From NCBI RefSeq assembly GCF_000270305.1, contig NC_015737.1, forward strand, positions 1,240,501 to 1,304,500: a DNA stretch of 64,000 bases, given 5' to 3'. This document shows, one piece after another, positions 1-10,684 of the stretch. Under the pieces are notes generated by a model. It was not told the DNA's origin. It ran no database searches and was given only the letters and a program-made list of their open reading frames with translations. The position numbers and the translations under genes are program-made. The number at the start of each line of letters is the position of its first letter. Within the stretch, counting starts at the first letter, position 1. The stretch comes from Clostridium sp. SY8519 (GTDB taxonomy: Bacteria; Bacillota; Clostridia; Lachnospirales; Lachnospiraceae).

Positions 1-54
1 GGAGATTGGAAATGGCGGCTGTGGGGGCCGCTGGCGTAAGGAAAGAGAAAAGTT

Positions 55-1473
55 ATGTGGAAAATGATTAATGATGTGATCACTGCCGTGGACGGATACG
101 TGTGGGGAGTCCCCCTGATGGTCCTGATTCTGGCGGGCGGTGTGCTTTTGACCGTGCGCATGGGTGTGATGCAGTTTCGGCGCCTGCCGCTGGCGCTGAA
201 ATGGATGGTGCGGAATGAAGAGGGCGGAAGCGGAGAAATCAGCAGCTTTGCGGCATTGTGTACTGCCCTGTCGGCGACCATCGGAACCGGCAACATTGTC
301 GGCGTGGCTACCGCCGTATGTACCGGCGGCCCGGGGGCACTGTTCTGGATGCTGGTGGCGGCCTGTTTTGGTATGGCCACAAAATACGCAGAGGGCCTTC
401 TGGCCGTCAAATACCGTACCGTTGATGAAAACGGGCACAGCCTTGGCGGACCGTTTTATTATATTGAACGGGGTATGGGGCCCCGGTGGAAATGGCTGGC
501 AAAGATCTTTGCCTTCTTTGGCTGCTGTGTCGGTCTGTTTGGTATCGGTACCTTCAGCCAGGTAAACGGAATCTCCAGCGCGATTAAGAATTTCTTCGAT
601 CCGAAGGCACTGCACACGGTACAGATCCCGGCTCTGGGAACCTACTCCTGGGCGGTGGTGATCTCCTCCCTGGTGCTTACCTTTTTTGTTGCCCTGGTGC
701 TGATCGGAGGCATCAAGCGGATCTCCAATGTCAGCCAGATTGTGGTACCGTTTATGGCGATTATCTATGTGGTATTTGCGGTGACCCTGATTATTCTGAA
801 TATTCAGCATATTCCAACAGCCGTGGCAGTAGTGGTCAAAGGAGCTTTCAGCCCGCGGGCGGTGACCGGCGGCGTGGTCGGTTCGATGTTTGTTGCCATG
901 CAGAAAGGTATTGCCCGCGGTATCTTCTCTAACGAGGCAGGCCTGGGCAGCGCGCCGATCGCGGCGGCTGCGGCACAGACCAAGGAGCCGGTGCGTCAGG
1001 GTCTGGTCAGCATGACCGGTACCTTTATTGATACGATTGTCATCTGTACCATGACCGGACTTTCCATTGTTATGACCGGTGCATGGCAGGTCAAAGGCAT
1101 CGAGGGCGTGGAGGTGACCACCTATGCCTTCCAGCACGGGCTTCCGTTCCCGTCCCGGGTATCCGCCTTTATTCTGATGCTGTGTCTGGTGTTTTTCGCC
1201 TTTACCACCATCTTAGGCTGGGATTATTACAGCGAACGCTGTTTGGAGTATATCACCGGCGGGAAGACAAAGGCCATCCGGATCTTTCGCTGGTTCTACA
1301 TTCTGGCCGTGTTTATCGGACCCTACATGACGGTCAGCGCAGTCTGGACCATCGCGGATATTTTCAACGGACTGATGGCGATCCCGAATATGATCGCGAT
1401 CCTGACCTTAAGCGGAGTTGTGGTGAAGGAGACCAGGGACTTCTTCCGGGCCGGCAAGCATAAATCCAAGTAG
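55..1473 (+). CDS. Sodium:alanine symporter family protein (AGCS)
   Basis: 472 aa, about ten hydrophobic segments, so an integral cytoplasmic-membrane carrier. The family imports alanine or glycine with Na+ (AlsT/DagA type). Family signatures are visible: an N-terminal ATIGTGNIVGVATAV stretch near residues 74-88 and SNEAGLGSAPIAAAAA near residue 292, both typical of AGCS carriers. The start at 55 has a purine-rich GGAAAGAG upstream; an in-frame ATG three codons later is possible. The gene stands alone at the left edge; the next gene has its own extended -10 promoter. Substrate (alanine versus glycine or D-alanine) cannot be told from sequence. Confidence 0.93.
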   Translation: MWKMINDVITAVDGYVWGVPLMVLILAGGVLLTVRMGVMQFRRLPLALKWMVRNEEGGSGEISSFAALCTALSATIGTGNIVGVATAVCTGGPGALFWMLVAACFGMATKYAEGLLAVKYRTVDENGHSLGGPFYYIERGMGPRWKWLAKIFAFFGCCVGLFGIGTFSQVNGISSAIKNFFDPKALHTVQIPALGTYSWAVVISSLVLTFFVALVLIGGIKRISNVSQIVVPFMAIIYVVFAVTLIILNIQHIPTAVAVVVKGAFSPRAVTGGVVGSMFVAMQKGIARGIFSNEAGLGSAPIAAAAAQTKEPVRQGLVSMTGTFIDTIVICTMTGLSIVMTGAWQVKGIEGVEVTTYAFQHGLPFPSRVSAFILMLCLVFFAFTTILGWDYYSERCLEYITGGKTKAIRIFRWFYILAVFIGPYMTVSAVWTIADIFNGLMAIPNMIAILTLSGVVVKETRDFFRAGKHKSK

Positions 1474-1490
1474 GAAAGCCTGAGCGGATA

Positions 1491-1499
1491 TGTTATAAT
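1491..1499 (+). promoter_or_regulatory. Extended -10 promoter for gdpP-rplI-dnaB
   Basis: TGTTATAAT is a TGn-extended consensus -10 about 25 bases before the gdpP start. No good -35 lies at the proper distance, which is usual for extended -10 promoters. Inferred only. Confidence 0.45.
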
Positions 1500-1523
1500 C
1501 ATATACACTCGGAGGTTTATACC

Positions 1524-3617
1524 ATGCCAGATGATATCAAAATCTATGACAATCTTAAGAAATACTCCAAAGTTCCGCTGCTTCTGACGATTGCCTTCGC
1601 GGTGCTGAATGTACTGATATATCTGATTGATATCCGCGCGGGAGCGCTGGGTACAGTGATTATCGCGCTGTATCTGGCTGTGCTTGGGATTTTCCTGAAG
1701 TCCGGCGAACCGCGGATCCTGGATGAGATGGTGGATTTTGCCGCGCAGTATAATTCGATTCTGAAGCAGATGATGGAGCATTTTTCCATCCCCATTGCGC
1801 TGACAGACGGCGCAGGCAAGCTTCTGTGGGTGAATGAGCAGTTTACGGCACTGACCGATGTGGGCAAAGACTACCGCAAATCCATCACCTCCGTGTTCAG
1901 CGGGATTACCATCGAACGCCTGAAAAAAGAAGAAGAACAGGACCTTATTGTGGATTATGAGGAGCGCAGCCTGCGGGCCCATATCCACAGGATCCGTCTG
2001 GAAATCGGGGATCCGGACGCGGAGAATGCAGCCGGCAGTGCGCCGGAGCAGTCCAGGAAAGAAAAGAAAAAGTCCTGCGCGGCGGATGGCGGAAACGCCA
2101 TTTATATGATCCAGCTCTTTGATGAAACCCGTCTGATGCGGGCCGAACGGGAAAATGAAGACCTGAAGATGATCCCGGGGCTGATCTATATTGACAACTA
2201 CGAAGAGATCGCCGATACCGTGGAAGAGGTCAAGCAGTCCCTGCTGCTGGCGCTGGCAGACCGCAAGGTGAACCGTTACTTTGCCTCGGTGGACGGCTTA
2301 GTGAAAAAAATCGAAAAAGACAAATATTTCGTCGTCTTCCGGAAGCAGTATCTGGAAGAACTGGAAGAAAATAAGTTCAGCCTGCTGGAAGATATCAAGA
2401 CCATCCGTCTGGGAAATGAAAGCTCCATGACCTTGAGTATGGGACTGGGATTTGCGGGTGGAAGCTACGCGAAAAACTATGAGTACGCCAGAGCCGCCAT
2501 CGAACTGGCCATCGGCCGTGGCGGGGATCAGGCGGTATTAAAGACCGGAGACCGGGTGGCCTATTTCGGCGGCAACAGCGAACCGGTAGCCAAATCCACC
2601 CGTGTCAAGGCCCGTGTCAAGGCGCTGGCTCTGCGGGAGATCATTATCGAGCGGGATAATTTCTACATCATGGGACACTCCATTGCGGATGTGGACTCTT
2701 TTGGCGCGGCCATCGGCGTTTACTGCGCGGCCAGACAGCTGGGCAAACATGCCCAGATTGTCCTGGATGAAGTGAATACTTCTCTGCGGCCGATCTGTGA
2801 CTGCTTTTCGCCGGAGCACGGATATCCGGAGGATCTGCTGATTACTTCGGAAAAAGCGCTGGAACAGCTGCAGCCCCAGACGGCGCTCATTGTGGTGGAT
2901 ACCAACCGGCCCAGCTATACGGAGAGTCCGCAGCTTCTGGCCAGGGCAAAGATGGTGGTTGTCTTCGACCACCACAGAATCGGGGAGGAGACTATCCGGG
3001 GAGCGGTGCTTTCCTATATTGAGCCATATGCTTCTTCCACCTGCGAGATGATCGCGGAGGTGCTGCAGTATTTTGATGATGACATCCAGTTAAACGACGC
3101 GGAAGCGGATGCGCTGTACGCAGGAATACTGATTGACACCAACAACTTCATGACCAAGACAGGGGTCCGCACGTTTGAGGCGGCGGCCTATCTGCGGCGC
3201 TGCGGCGCGGAGACCACCAGGGTCCGGAAGCTGCTGCGGAATGATATGGGCGCCTACAAGGCCCGGGCAGAAGCCATCCGCCACGCGGAGGTATACCGCA
3301 ATTCCTTTGCCATCAGCGTATGTCCGGCGGATGAGATCGAAAGTCCGACGGTGGCCAGCGCGCAGGCGGCGAATGAACTGCTGAATATTGTGGGAATCCG
3401 CGCCAGCTTTGTGCTGACAGACTATCACGGAAAGATCTACATCAGCTCACGTTCCATCGATGAGATCAACGTGCAGCGGATTATGGAGCGTCTGGGCGGC
3501 GGCGGACATATGAGCACCGCGGGAGCCCAGCTGGCAAACTGCTCCATCGAGGAAGCTGTCAGCATCATCAAGAACACCATAGATGAAATGATCAAAGAAG
3601 GAGATATCAGGGAATGA
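1524..3617 (+). CDS. gdpP: Cyclic-di-AMP phosphodiesterase, DHH/DHHA1 family
   Basis: 697 aa. Two N-terminal membrane helices (about residues 17-60), a PAS-like segment, a degenerate GGDEF domain and a C-terminal DHH/DHHA1 phosphoesterase. Visible motifs are IADVDSFG near 387, VVDTNRP, FDHHRIG near 481, GILIDTNNF and [10 protein letters not shown] near 658, which are the Mn2+-binding and substrate sites. The family hydrolyses c-di-AMP to pApA and so affects K+ homeostasis and wall stress. A charged, low-complexity insert (about residues 168-190) sits between the PAS and GGDEF parts. RBS GGAGG lies at 1511-1515. The stop overlaps the rplI start by four bases (ATGA), and the order gdpP-rplI-dnaB matches Bacillus yybT-rplI-dnaC. 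Confidence 0.93.
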   Translation: MPDDIKIYDNLKKYSKVPLLLTIAFAVLNVLIYLIDIRAGALGTVIIALYLAVLGIFLKSGEPRILDEMVDFAAQYNSILKQMMEHFSIPIALTDGAGKLLWVNEQFTALTDVGKDYRKSITSVFSGITIERLKKEEEQDLIVDYEERSLRAHIHRIRLEIGDPDAENAAGSAPEQSRKEKKKSCAADGGNAIYMIQLFDETRLMRAERENEDLKMIPGLIYIDNYEEIADTVEEVKQSLLLALADRKVNRYFASVDGLVKKIEKDKYFVVFRKQYLEELEENKFSLLEDIKTIRLGNESSMTLSMGLGFAGGSYAKNYEYARAAIELAIGRGGDQAVLKTGDRVAYFGGNSEPVAKSTRVKARVKALALREIIIERDNFYIMGHSIADVDSFGAAIGVYCAARQLGKHAQIVLDEVNTSLRPICDCFSPEHGYPEDLLITSEKALEQLQPQTALIVVDTNRPSYTESPQLLARAKMVVVFDHHRIGEETIRGAVLSYIEPYASSTCEMIAEVLQYFDDDIQLNDAEADALYAGILIDTNNFMTKTGVRTFEAAAYLRRCGAETTRVRKLLRNDMGAYKARAEAIRHAEVYRNSFAISVCPADEIESPTVASAQAANELLNIVGIRASFVLTDYHGKIYISSRSIDEINVQRIMERLGGGGHMSTAGAQLANCSIEEAVSIIKNTIDEMIKEGDIRE

Positions 3618-4060
3618 AAGTAATTTTACTTGAAGACGTAAAGTCTCTCGGCAAAAAAGGTGAAATCGTATCCGTCAGCGACGGCTACGCAAAAAATATG
3701 CTTTTTCCGAAAAAACTGGCGCAGGAAGCCAACGGAAAGAATTTAAACGACCTGAAACTGCAGAAAAAGCACAATGATAAAGTGGCGGCAGAGCACCTGG
3801 CAGCGGCGAAACAGCTGGCAGCAGATCTGGAAGGGAAAAAAGTCGTGATTCCGATCCGTTCCGGTGAGGGCGGCAGGATTTTCGGCTCCGTATCCACGAA
3901 GGAGATCGCAGAAGCGGCCAAAGAGCAGCTTTCTCTGACGCTTGACAAGAAAAAAATGGTTCTGTCTGATCCGATTAAGGCTCTGGGAACTTATGAAGTA
4001 CCTATCAAACTGCATCCGCAGGTAACGGGAACCCTGCGGGTACAGGTGGTTGAGGCGTAG
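3614..4060 (+). CDS. rplI: Large ribosomal subunit protein bL9
   Basis: 148 aa, the normal length for L9. The N-terminal rRNA-binding domain begins [19 protein letters not shown], followed by the long connecting helix and the C-terminal domain with the [14 protein letters not shown] block. It binds 23S rRNA near the L1 stalk and helps keep the reading frame. Translation is probably coupled to gdpP through the ATGA overlap; the RBS (AAAGAAGGAG) lies inside gdpP. Confidence 0.97.
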   Translation: MKVILLEDVKSLGKKGEIVSVSDGYAKNMLFPKKLAQEANGKNLNDLKLQKKHNDKVAAEHLAAAKQLAADLEGKKVVIPIRSGEGGRIFGSVSTKEIAEAAKEQLSLTLDKKKMVLSDPIKALGTYEVPIKLHPQVTGTLRVQVVEA

Positions 4061-4080
4061 ATTCCGGTCGGAGAGAGATT

Positions 4081-5424
4081 ATGGCGATAGAAGACGGAGC
4101 TCCGATGAAGCGGACTATGCCCTTCAGCCTGGAGGCGGAGCAGTCTGTGATCGGCGCGATGCTGATGGACCGCGACGCGATCATGGAAGCATCCGAATTA
4201 CTTACAAAAGAAGACTTTTATTACGCGCAGTACGGGCTGGTGTTTGAAGCCATTGTGGAGCTGTTTAACGAAGGCAAACCGGCCGATCTGGTTACCCTGC
4301 AGGAACGTCTCCGCGAAAAAAACGCGCCGCCGGAGATCAGCAGTCTGGAATACGCGGGCGAATTGCTGGCCGGTGTGCCTACTTCGGCAAACATCCGTTA
4401 CTACGCGGAAATTGTCCAGGAGAAATCCATGCTCCGGGCGCTGATCCGCACCAACGAGTCCCTGGCAGAAGAATGCTATCAGGGGAAAAAACCCCTGGAC
4501 GAGATTCTGGAAGATACGGAACGCAGTATTTTTTCCCTGCTGCAGGACCGGAATACCGGAGACTATGTGCCGATCAAACAGGTGGTCTTGAACAGCCTGA
4601 ACAATATCGAAAAGGCGTCCATGACCCAGGGGACGGTAACGGGGATTGCCACCGGATTCATTGATCTTGACTATAAGCTGTCCGGCCTGCAGCCCTCGGA
4701 CCTGGTGCTGGTAGCCGCCCGCCCTTCCATGGGAAAAACCGCGTTTGTCTTAAATATCGCGCATCATGTAACGGTGATCGATCACCTGGCGGCCGCGATT
4801 TTCAGCCTGGAGATGTCCAAGGAACAGCTGGTAAACCGTATGCTGGCGCTGGAAGGCAAGATTGACGCCCAGCTGCTGCGCAACGGCAACCTGTCCGATT
4901 CGGACTGGGAGAAGCTGATCGAAAGCGCCAGCACCATCGGCAAGTCCAAGCTGATTATTGATGATACGCCGGGAATCTCCATGAGCGAACTGCGCAGCAA
5001 GTGCAGAAAATACAAGCTGGAGCATGATATCCAGATCGTTATTATCGACTACCTTCAGCTGATGGTGGGATCCGGAGAATCCAGACAGCAGGAGATCTCG
5101 AATATTTCCCGTTCCCTGAAGGCGCTGGCCCGGGAGCTGAATGTTCCGGTGGTGGCGCTGTCCCAGCTGAGCCGCGCGGTGGAAAAAAGGGACAACAAGC
5201 GCCCGATTCTGTCGGATCTGCGGGAATCCGGCGCCATCGAGCAGGATGCCGATGTGGTCATGTTCATTTACCGGGATGACTACTATAATAAAGATTCCGA
5301 AAAAAAGGGCATTGCCGAGATCAATATCGCCAAGCAGCGAAACGGTCCCATTGGTACCGTAGATCTGGTGTGGATGCCGGAGTATACCAGATTCGGCAAT
5401 CTGGAGATGGATCGGAAGTCCTGA
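4081..5424 (+). CDS. dnaB: Replicative DNA helicase DnaB
   Basis: 447 aa, full length. N-terminal helical domain (PFSLEAEQSVIGAMLMD), linker, then a RecA-like motor with Walker A ARPSMGKT near residue 212, Walker B IVIIDYLQLM and the H4 segment DLRESGAIEQDADVV. Hexameric 5'-3' helicase at the fork. The loader-type partners, a DnaI-like ATPase and a DnaD protein, lie about 5-6 kb away on the other strand. RBS GGAGAGAG sits 5' of the ATG, 20 bases after rplI. No intein is visible. Confidence 0.97.
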   Translation: MAIEDGAPMKRTMPFSLEAEQSVIGAMLMDRDAIMEASELLTKEDFYYAQYGLVFEAIVELFNEGKPADLVTLQERLREKNAPPEISSLEYAGELLAGVPTSANIRYYAEIVQEKSMLRALIRTNESLAEECYQGKKPLDEILEDTERSIFSLLQDRNTGDYVPIKQVVLNSLNNIEKASMTQGTVTGIATGFIDLDYKLSGLQPSDLVLVAARPSMGKTAFVLNIAHHVTVIDHLAAAIFSLEMSKEQLVNRMLALEGKIDAQLLRNGNLSDSDWEKLIESASTIGKSKLIIDDTPGISMSELRSKCRKYKLEHDIQIVIIDYLQLMVGSGESRQQEISNISRSLKALARELNVPVVALSQLSRAVEKRDNKRPILSDLRESGAIEQDADVVMFIYRDDYYNKDSEKKGIAEINIAKQRNGPIGTVDLVWMPEYTRFGNLEMDRKS

Positions 5425-5548
5425 CAGATACAAGATCTGGATTTCGCGGCAGAAGGGGAAAACGTCGGCAGAATACTATATTTTGTGGTGCTGGCGTCCC
5501 GTATCGCCGACAGGTGGTATTTTCACAAAAAAACTGAAGTTTCAGCTG

Positions 5549-5576
5549 TACAGGGGTTCTGTTCTGCGCTATACTA
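5549..5576 (+). promoter_or_regulatory. Candidate promoter for the FtsL-like gene
   Basis: TGTACA, then 17 bases, then TATACT, with the -10 at 5571-5576. The 230 bases between dnaB and the next start hold no other clear signal. Each box has a few mismatches to the sigma-A consensus. Confidence 0.4.
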
Positions 5577-5654
5577 AATCTGGTATCGGTCGGATTTGTC
5601 CGGGACAGGATGACAGCAGTTTGATGGAAAGCAACGGGGATCAGGAGGAGATCT

Positions 5655-6146
5655 GTGAGCGCAGAACCAAAGGGTGATTACGAACCAAAAGGGCACTATT
5701 ACGAGATTGCGACGACTTTCGGCGGCAACCTGACGGTAAAGCCGGTGGCGGTTCCTTCCCATGTCCGCGAGCAGCGCCGCAGGGAAGCCAGACGCCGACA
5801 GATTGAGCACTGTGTGGCCAGGAACAGAGAGCGGGAATCCCGCATGAGCGTCCGGTCCATTCTGTTTTACTCCATGATTCTGGTAGCCGTCTGTCTGGTA
5901 TGTTATCTGTATCTTACCCTGCAGAGCCGGGTAACCGCCCATGCGGCGGAAGTCAGCAAACTGCAGAGCCAGGTCAGCGCGAAGATCAGCGCCAATGACA
6001 TTCTGCAGAAGCGGATCGAAACCAGGTCCGATCTGTTCAAGATCAAAACGGCAGCCGCGAAGGATCTGGGCATGAAACAGATTACGAAAAAACAGATTGT
6101 TTACTATTCGGTGCAGAATCAGGATTATGTGCTGAGTTATAAGTAG
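5655..6146 (+). CDS. FtsL/DivIC-like single-span coiled-coil membrane protein
   Basis: 163 aa. A basic, Arg-rich cytoplasmic N-terminus (residues 1-66) is followed by one hydrophobic helix (about 67-88, SILFYSMILVAVCLVCYLYL) and an extracytoplasmic coiled coil. It ends in a short domain with the pattern AAAKDLGMKQ...VYYSVQNQDYV, as in bitopic divisome proteins such as FtsL and DivIC. The start is GTG with a perfect AGGAGG at 5643-5648. It stands between dnaB and gdhA rather than in a dcw cluster. A divisome or cell-wall scaffold role is inferred from architecture; a second protein of this build (divIC) lies at 33137. Confidence 0.6.
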   Translation: MSAEPKGDYEPKGHYYEIATTFGGNLTVKPVAVPSHVREQRRREARRRQIEHCVARNRERESRMSVRSILFYSMILVAVCLVCYLYLTLQSRVTAHAAEVSKLQSQVSAKISANDILQKRIETRSDLFKIKTAAAKDLGMKQITKKQIVYYSVQNQDYVLSYK

Positions 6147-6165
6147 ATTTTTCAGGGAATGCCAT

Positions 6166-6199
6166 GGCATACCGGTATACCGGTATGCCTGTTTTTTTT
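6166..6199 (+). terminator. Intrinsic terminator (perfect palindrome)
   Basis: A perfect 24-base palindrome at 6166-6189 (GGCATACCGGTA and its complement) is followed by a run of eight T. It ends the FtsL-like transcript. With no unpaired loop bases the top of the hairpin must open. Confidence 0.85.
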
Positions 6200-6220
6200 A
6201 ATACAAATCCCTGAATATTC

Positions 6221-6249
6221 TTGTGTGTCCTTCGGAATTGTAATAAAAT
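6221..6249 (+). promoter_or_regulatory. Candidate gdhA promoter
   Basis: TTGTGT, 17-base spacer, TAAAAT (6244-6249), with a 35-40 base leader before gdhA and RBS AAAGGAG. The -10 is good and the -35 is weak. Confidence 0.45.
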
Positions 6250-6260
6250 ACCACTGTTAG

Positions 6261-7625
<1,365 letters not shown>

Positions 7626-7673
7626 GAAGCAGCTTTCTGCGCACAGGCAATAAATGGCTGAAAAACTGGAAAA

Positions 7674-7753
7674 CCGGCCGATTTCCGACTGTTTCAGTGG
7701 GGAATCGGCCGGAAATCAGGCATGTTTTCATCGGAAACATGCCTAAATTTTTT
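7674..7753 (+). terminator. Double hairpin ending gdhA
   Basis: The first stem is CCGGCCGATT.CC (7674-7686) with GGAATCGGCCGG (7701-7712). The second is GGCATGTTT (7719-7727) with AAACATGCC (7735-7743), followed by TAAATTTTTT. The second hairpin has the U-tract. Confidence 0.7.
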
Positions 7754-7865
7754 ACCTGTTTTTGCAAGTTATCGTTCATATTGCCCTTTCGTCCGGAAGA
7801 GGCTTGTCAAACAAAATCATTCGGCTTATATTTATAAACAAGCAGATATTTATGGAGGTAAGGGT

Positions 7866-8120
7866 ATGAGTAACAAGGAAATTGTAATTGCTGACGTTGC
7901 TGATAAGTATGAGAATCCAATTGCAGAACTGGTACAGGTAGCCTGTCAGTTCTCCAGTAATCTTTTTCTTGTAGACAAAGGACATCGCATCAACGCTAAG
8001 AGCATCATGGGTATCATGGCCTTCAACCCATCCAAGGGAATGAAGATTCAGGTGGAAGCGGACGGTGCGGATGAAGCCAACGCGATCCATGCTATGGAAC
8101 AGTTCCTGCTCTGCCAGTAA
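7866..8120 (+). CDS. HPr-like (Crh-type) protein with Tyr at position 15
   Basis: 84 aa, HPr fold length. The start is the ATG at 7866, preceded by GGAGG at 7854-7858; longer upstream readings have no ribosome site. In HPr the motif GLHARPA carries His15, the PEP-dependent phosphorylation site; here the matching residues are DKYENPI, with Tyr exactly at position 15 and Asn at 17. The regulatory block INAKSIMGIM is intact with Ser46 exactly at position 46, and the C-terminal GADEANAIHAM block is typical. It therefore cannot carry sugar-transport phosphate like HPr but could be a target of HPr kinase, as Bacillus Crh (Gln15) is. A role in carbon catabolite control is inferred. Confidence 0.85.
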   Translation: MSNKEIVIADVADKYENPIAELVQVACQFSSNLFLVDKGHRINAKSIMGIMAFNPSKGMKIQVEADGADEANAIHAMEQFLLCQ

Positions 8121-8194
8121 AAGGCGCGGATCTGCGTCAGCCCGTAAGAAGGCACAGATCAGAACACACAGGTGACAAATGAAACAGTAAAAAC

Positions 8195-8244
8195 AAGCCG
8201 CAGACCGCCGACGGGAATTCCCACCGGCGGTCTGCGGCTTTTCT
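8195..8244. terminator. Bidirectional intrinsic terminator
   Basis: A 16-bp perfect stem (8195-8210 with 8225-8240) is flanked by TTTTCTG on the + side and by GTTTTTAC on the - side. It serves both the HPr-like gene (+) and prs (-). Confidence 0.85.
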
Positions 8245-8305
8245 GTCCGTTCCGGAACCCGCGCAGCGCCGGGAGTTCCGGCGCATACACGAGGGTCAGC
8301 AACGG

Positions 8306-9490
8306 TTAGTCCTGATTGTGTTCTGCCTTATATTTCGCAACGAATTTTTTGATGCGGTTGTACGGGTTTAACAGATCGCTGATGGAAGCGTCATGGTTGA
8401 CGGTGTCGATGATATAAGCGATATATTTGGCCATACGGCAGTTGATGTAATACGGACGGCTCAGAAGTTCTTCGGTCTGATAGGTCAGGTCGGTGGTCAC
8501 GACACGGTAGATCAGGCCTTCCTCTACGGCCTTGTCAAATTTCTCCAGGCCATTGGTGAAAAGACCGAAGGTGGCAATGACGAAGATTCTGCCTGCGTTC
8601 CGTTTTTTCAGTTCTCTTGCGACATCAATCATGCTTCCGCCGGAGGAGATCATGTCATCGACGATCCACACATCTTTGCCCTTGCAGTCGGATCCCAGGA
8701 ATTCATGGGCGACGATGGGATTGGTGCCGTCTACGATGCGGCTGTAATCCCGGCGTTTGTAGAACATACCCATATCTACGCCCAGGACATTGGCCAGGAA
8801 TACGGCACGGTCGGTGCCGCCCTCGTCCGGACTGATGATCATCAGATGGTCAGAGTCAATGATGATGTCTTTTTCCACGCTCAGGATGCCTTTGACAAAC
8901 TGGTAAGCCGGGCGGACGGTTTCGAAGCCGTGCAGCGGGATCGCGTTCTGGATCCGCGGATCATGGGCGTCGAAGGTGATGATATTGTCGACTCCCATAG
9001 CCACCAGTTCCTGCAGGGCCAGCGCGGAATCCAGGGATTCTCTGGCAGTACGTCTGTGCTGGCGTCCTTCGTAGAGAAACGGCATAATGACGCTGATGCG
9101 GCGGGCTTTGCCGGCTGCGGCAGCGATGATGCGCTTCAGATCCTGATAGTGGTCATCCGGAGACATGTGGTTGGTCTGCCCGCACAGTTTGTAGGTCAGG
9201 CTGTGGTTGGTGATGTCTACCAGGATAAACAGATCATAGCCGCGGATGGACTGGTTGATCATACCCTTGCCTTCGCCGCTGCCAAAACGCGCGCATTCCG
9301 CGTCTACGATATAGCTTTTGCTGGTATAGCCTTTGAAGGCGATATCGTTTTCGTGCTCATGCTGGCGGTCAACTCTCCATTTTACAAGGTATTTGTCGAC
9401 TTCCGCGCCGATTTTGGAACAGCTCTTGAGCGGAATGATCCCCAGGGCGCCCTTGGGAATTGTCTCAAGATTTCTTTCGTCTGATGACAT
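8306..9490 (-). CDS. prs: Ribose-phosphate pyrophosphokinase (long form)
   Basis: 394 aa from the ATG at 9490, chosen because GGAGG lies 8 bases upstream; an in-frame ATG at 9562 lacks a ribosome site. Makes PRPP from ribose-5-phosphate and ATP for nucleotide, His and Trp synthesis. The type-I phosphoribosyltransferase loop VDDMISSGGSMIDVA lies near residue 277. Other recognisable blocks are FDAHDPRIQNAI and SPDEGGTDRAVFLANVLG, which differ from the usual DLHAPQIQGF and SPDVGG versions. It is longer than the classical 310-320 aa enzyme, mostly at the N-terminus and by internal insertions. Allosteric behaviour may therefore differ from class I enzymes. Confidence 0.9.
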   Translation of the reverse strand: MSSDERNLETIPKGALGIIPLKSCSKIGAEVDKYLVKWRVDRQHEHENDIAFKGYTSKSYIVDAECARFGSGEGKGMINQSIRGYDLFILVDITNHSLTYKLCGQTNHMSPDDHYQDLKRIIAAAAGKARRISVIMPFLYEGRQHRRTARESLDSALALQELVAMGVDNIITFDAHDPRIQNAIPLHGFETVRPAYQFVKGILSVEKDIIIDSDHLMIISPDEGGTDRAVFLANVLGVDMGMFYKRRDYSRIVDGTNPIVAHEFLGSDCKGKDVWIVDDMISSGGSMIDVARELKKRNAGRIFVIATFGLFTNGLEKFDKAVEEGLIYRVVTTDLTYQTEELLSRPYYINCRMAKYIAYIIDTVNHDASISDLLNPYNRIKKFVAKYKAEHNQD

Positions 9491-9527
9491 GTGAGAATCC
9501 TCCATAAAACATAGATTTAGATGGTGT

Positions 9528-9556
9528 TGTATAAATATTACAGCGTGAACTGTAAA
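9528..9556 (-). promoter_or_regulatory. Candidate prs promoter
   Basis: On the - strand TTTACA (9556-9551), 17-base spacer, TATACA (9533-9528), about 38 bases before the prs start. It lies in the 74-base gap after the DnaI-like gene, so prs can be made apart from the primosomal genes. Confidence 0.5.
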
Positions 9557-9564
9557 AAGCAAAG

Positions 9565-10551
9565 TCAGCGGCCGCGCAGCTTCTTCAGGATACGGATATC
9601 TCTGCCGTGAAGGTTGAGCAGCCGGAAGTTGTCTGTGATCCGCGAAGAGATGCGCTCGGAGTAGATCTGGTCAATCTCTTTTAAGGTGAGATTGGTGGAG
9701 ATCATGGTGGAGCGCCGGTGCATGATCCGGTCATTGAGGCACGCAAAGAACTGGGATACCGTGAGCGCGTTGGGCAGCTCGGTCCCCAGGTCGTCAATGA
9801 TCAGCAGATCGCAGTCGAAGATATTGTCATAATCTGTCATATTCCCGGAATCGTGGTGAAATGCGTGATCAGCCAGTATGTCGAAAAACTGCTGCGCACT
9901 GAAGTATATCACAGAATGCCCGTGGTCGAGAAGTTCTTTTGCGATACAATGAGAAAGAAATGTCTTTCCCAGGCCGGTGTTCCCGAATAAAAGCAGGTTT
10001 CCGCCCTGCTCCTCGAAAGAATCGGCAAACTGCCGGCAGGCCTGTTCGGCTTTTCGGGCGCAGTCCCGGGCGCTGAGGCCGGAGATGGGGTCAATATCCT
10101 CTTCGGAATAGTACTCCAGGGAGAATTTGCTGAAATTCTCCTCCGGAAGGATCTCTTTTAAGTTGGACTGGGTATAGATCAGATCAATGGCCGCCTGCCG
10201 GAAACAGTGGCAGCGGGTGCGGCCGATGTAGCCCGTGTCTTTGCAGTCCGGACATTCGTAGGGCGGCTCCAGATAATCCGGCGGATATCCGGCGGCCTGA
10301 ACGGCGCTGTCCCGCCGGCTGCGGAGTTCTGCCGCCCGGAGCCTGAGGGAATCGGTCTCTGCCGTGTCATCATTCAGCAGATGCCGTGCCAGGGAGACGT
10401 TGGTATGCGCCAGCTCCCGGTCGATGGCAGCCAGTTCCGGAATGGCCCGGTTCAGCTCTTCTTTCCGGCGGATCCGTTCGTGCTGCCGGCGGATCTGTTT
10501 TTCGTCATACGCGCGCATCAGAGTATCGTATTGTGTGTTGGTCAGAGACAT
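9565..10551 (-). CDS. DnaI/DnaC-like helicase loader ATPase
   Basis: 328 aa. The N-terminal helical region is followed by a zinc-type motif (CPDCKDTGYIGRTRCHC, about residues 99-115). Then comes an AAA+ domain with Walker A GNTGLGKT, Walker B LLIIDDLGTE, a sensor-1 region and Arg-finger segment. This architecture matches Bacillus DnaI, which loads the DnaB-type helicase. It lies just downstream of the DnaD-domain gene on the same strand, so the two probably form a primosome operon. RBS AGGAAGG is rather far (13 bases) from the ATG. IstB-type transposition ATPases share the fold, but no transposase is nearby. Confidence 0.88.
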   Translation of the reverse strand: MSLTNTQYDTLMRAYDEKQIRRQHERIRRKEELNRAIPELAAIDRELAHTNVSLARHLLNDDTAETDSLRLRAAELRSRRDSAVQAAGYPPDYLEPPYECPDCKDTGYIGRTRCHCFRQAAIDLIYTQSNLKEILPEENFSKFSLEYYSEEDIDPISGLSARDCARKAEQACRQFADSFEEQGGNLLLFGNTGLGKTFLSHCIAKELLDHGHSVIYFSAQQFFDILADHAFHHDSGNMTDYDNIFDCDLLIIDDLGTELPNALTVSQFFACLNDRIMHRRSTMISTNLTLKEIDQIYSERISSRITDNFRLLNLHGRDIRILKKLRGR

Positions 10552-10684
10552 ACGGTTAAGAATTCCTTCCTGATATTCCTTGTCCTGTGATTTCCCGTAT
10601 CGGTTCGGCCTGTAATTTCCCGTATCGGTTCGGATAGATTTATTGTAGCAGAAAAAAGGAGTTCTGTGCAGAAAATCCGCAGGA

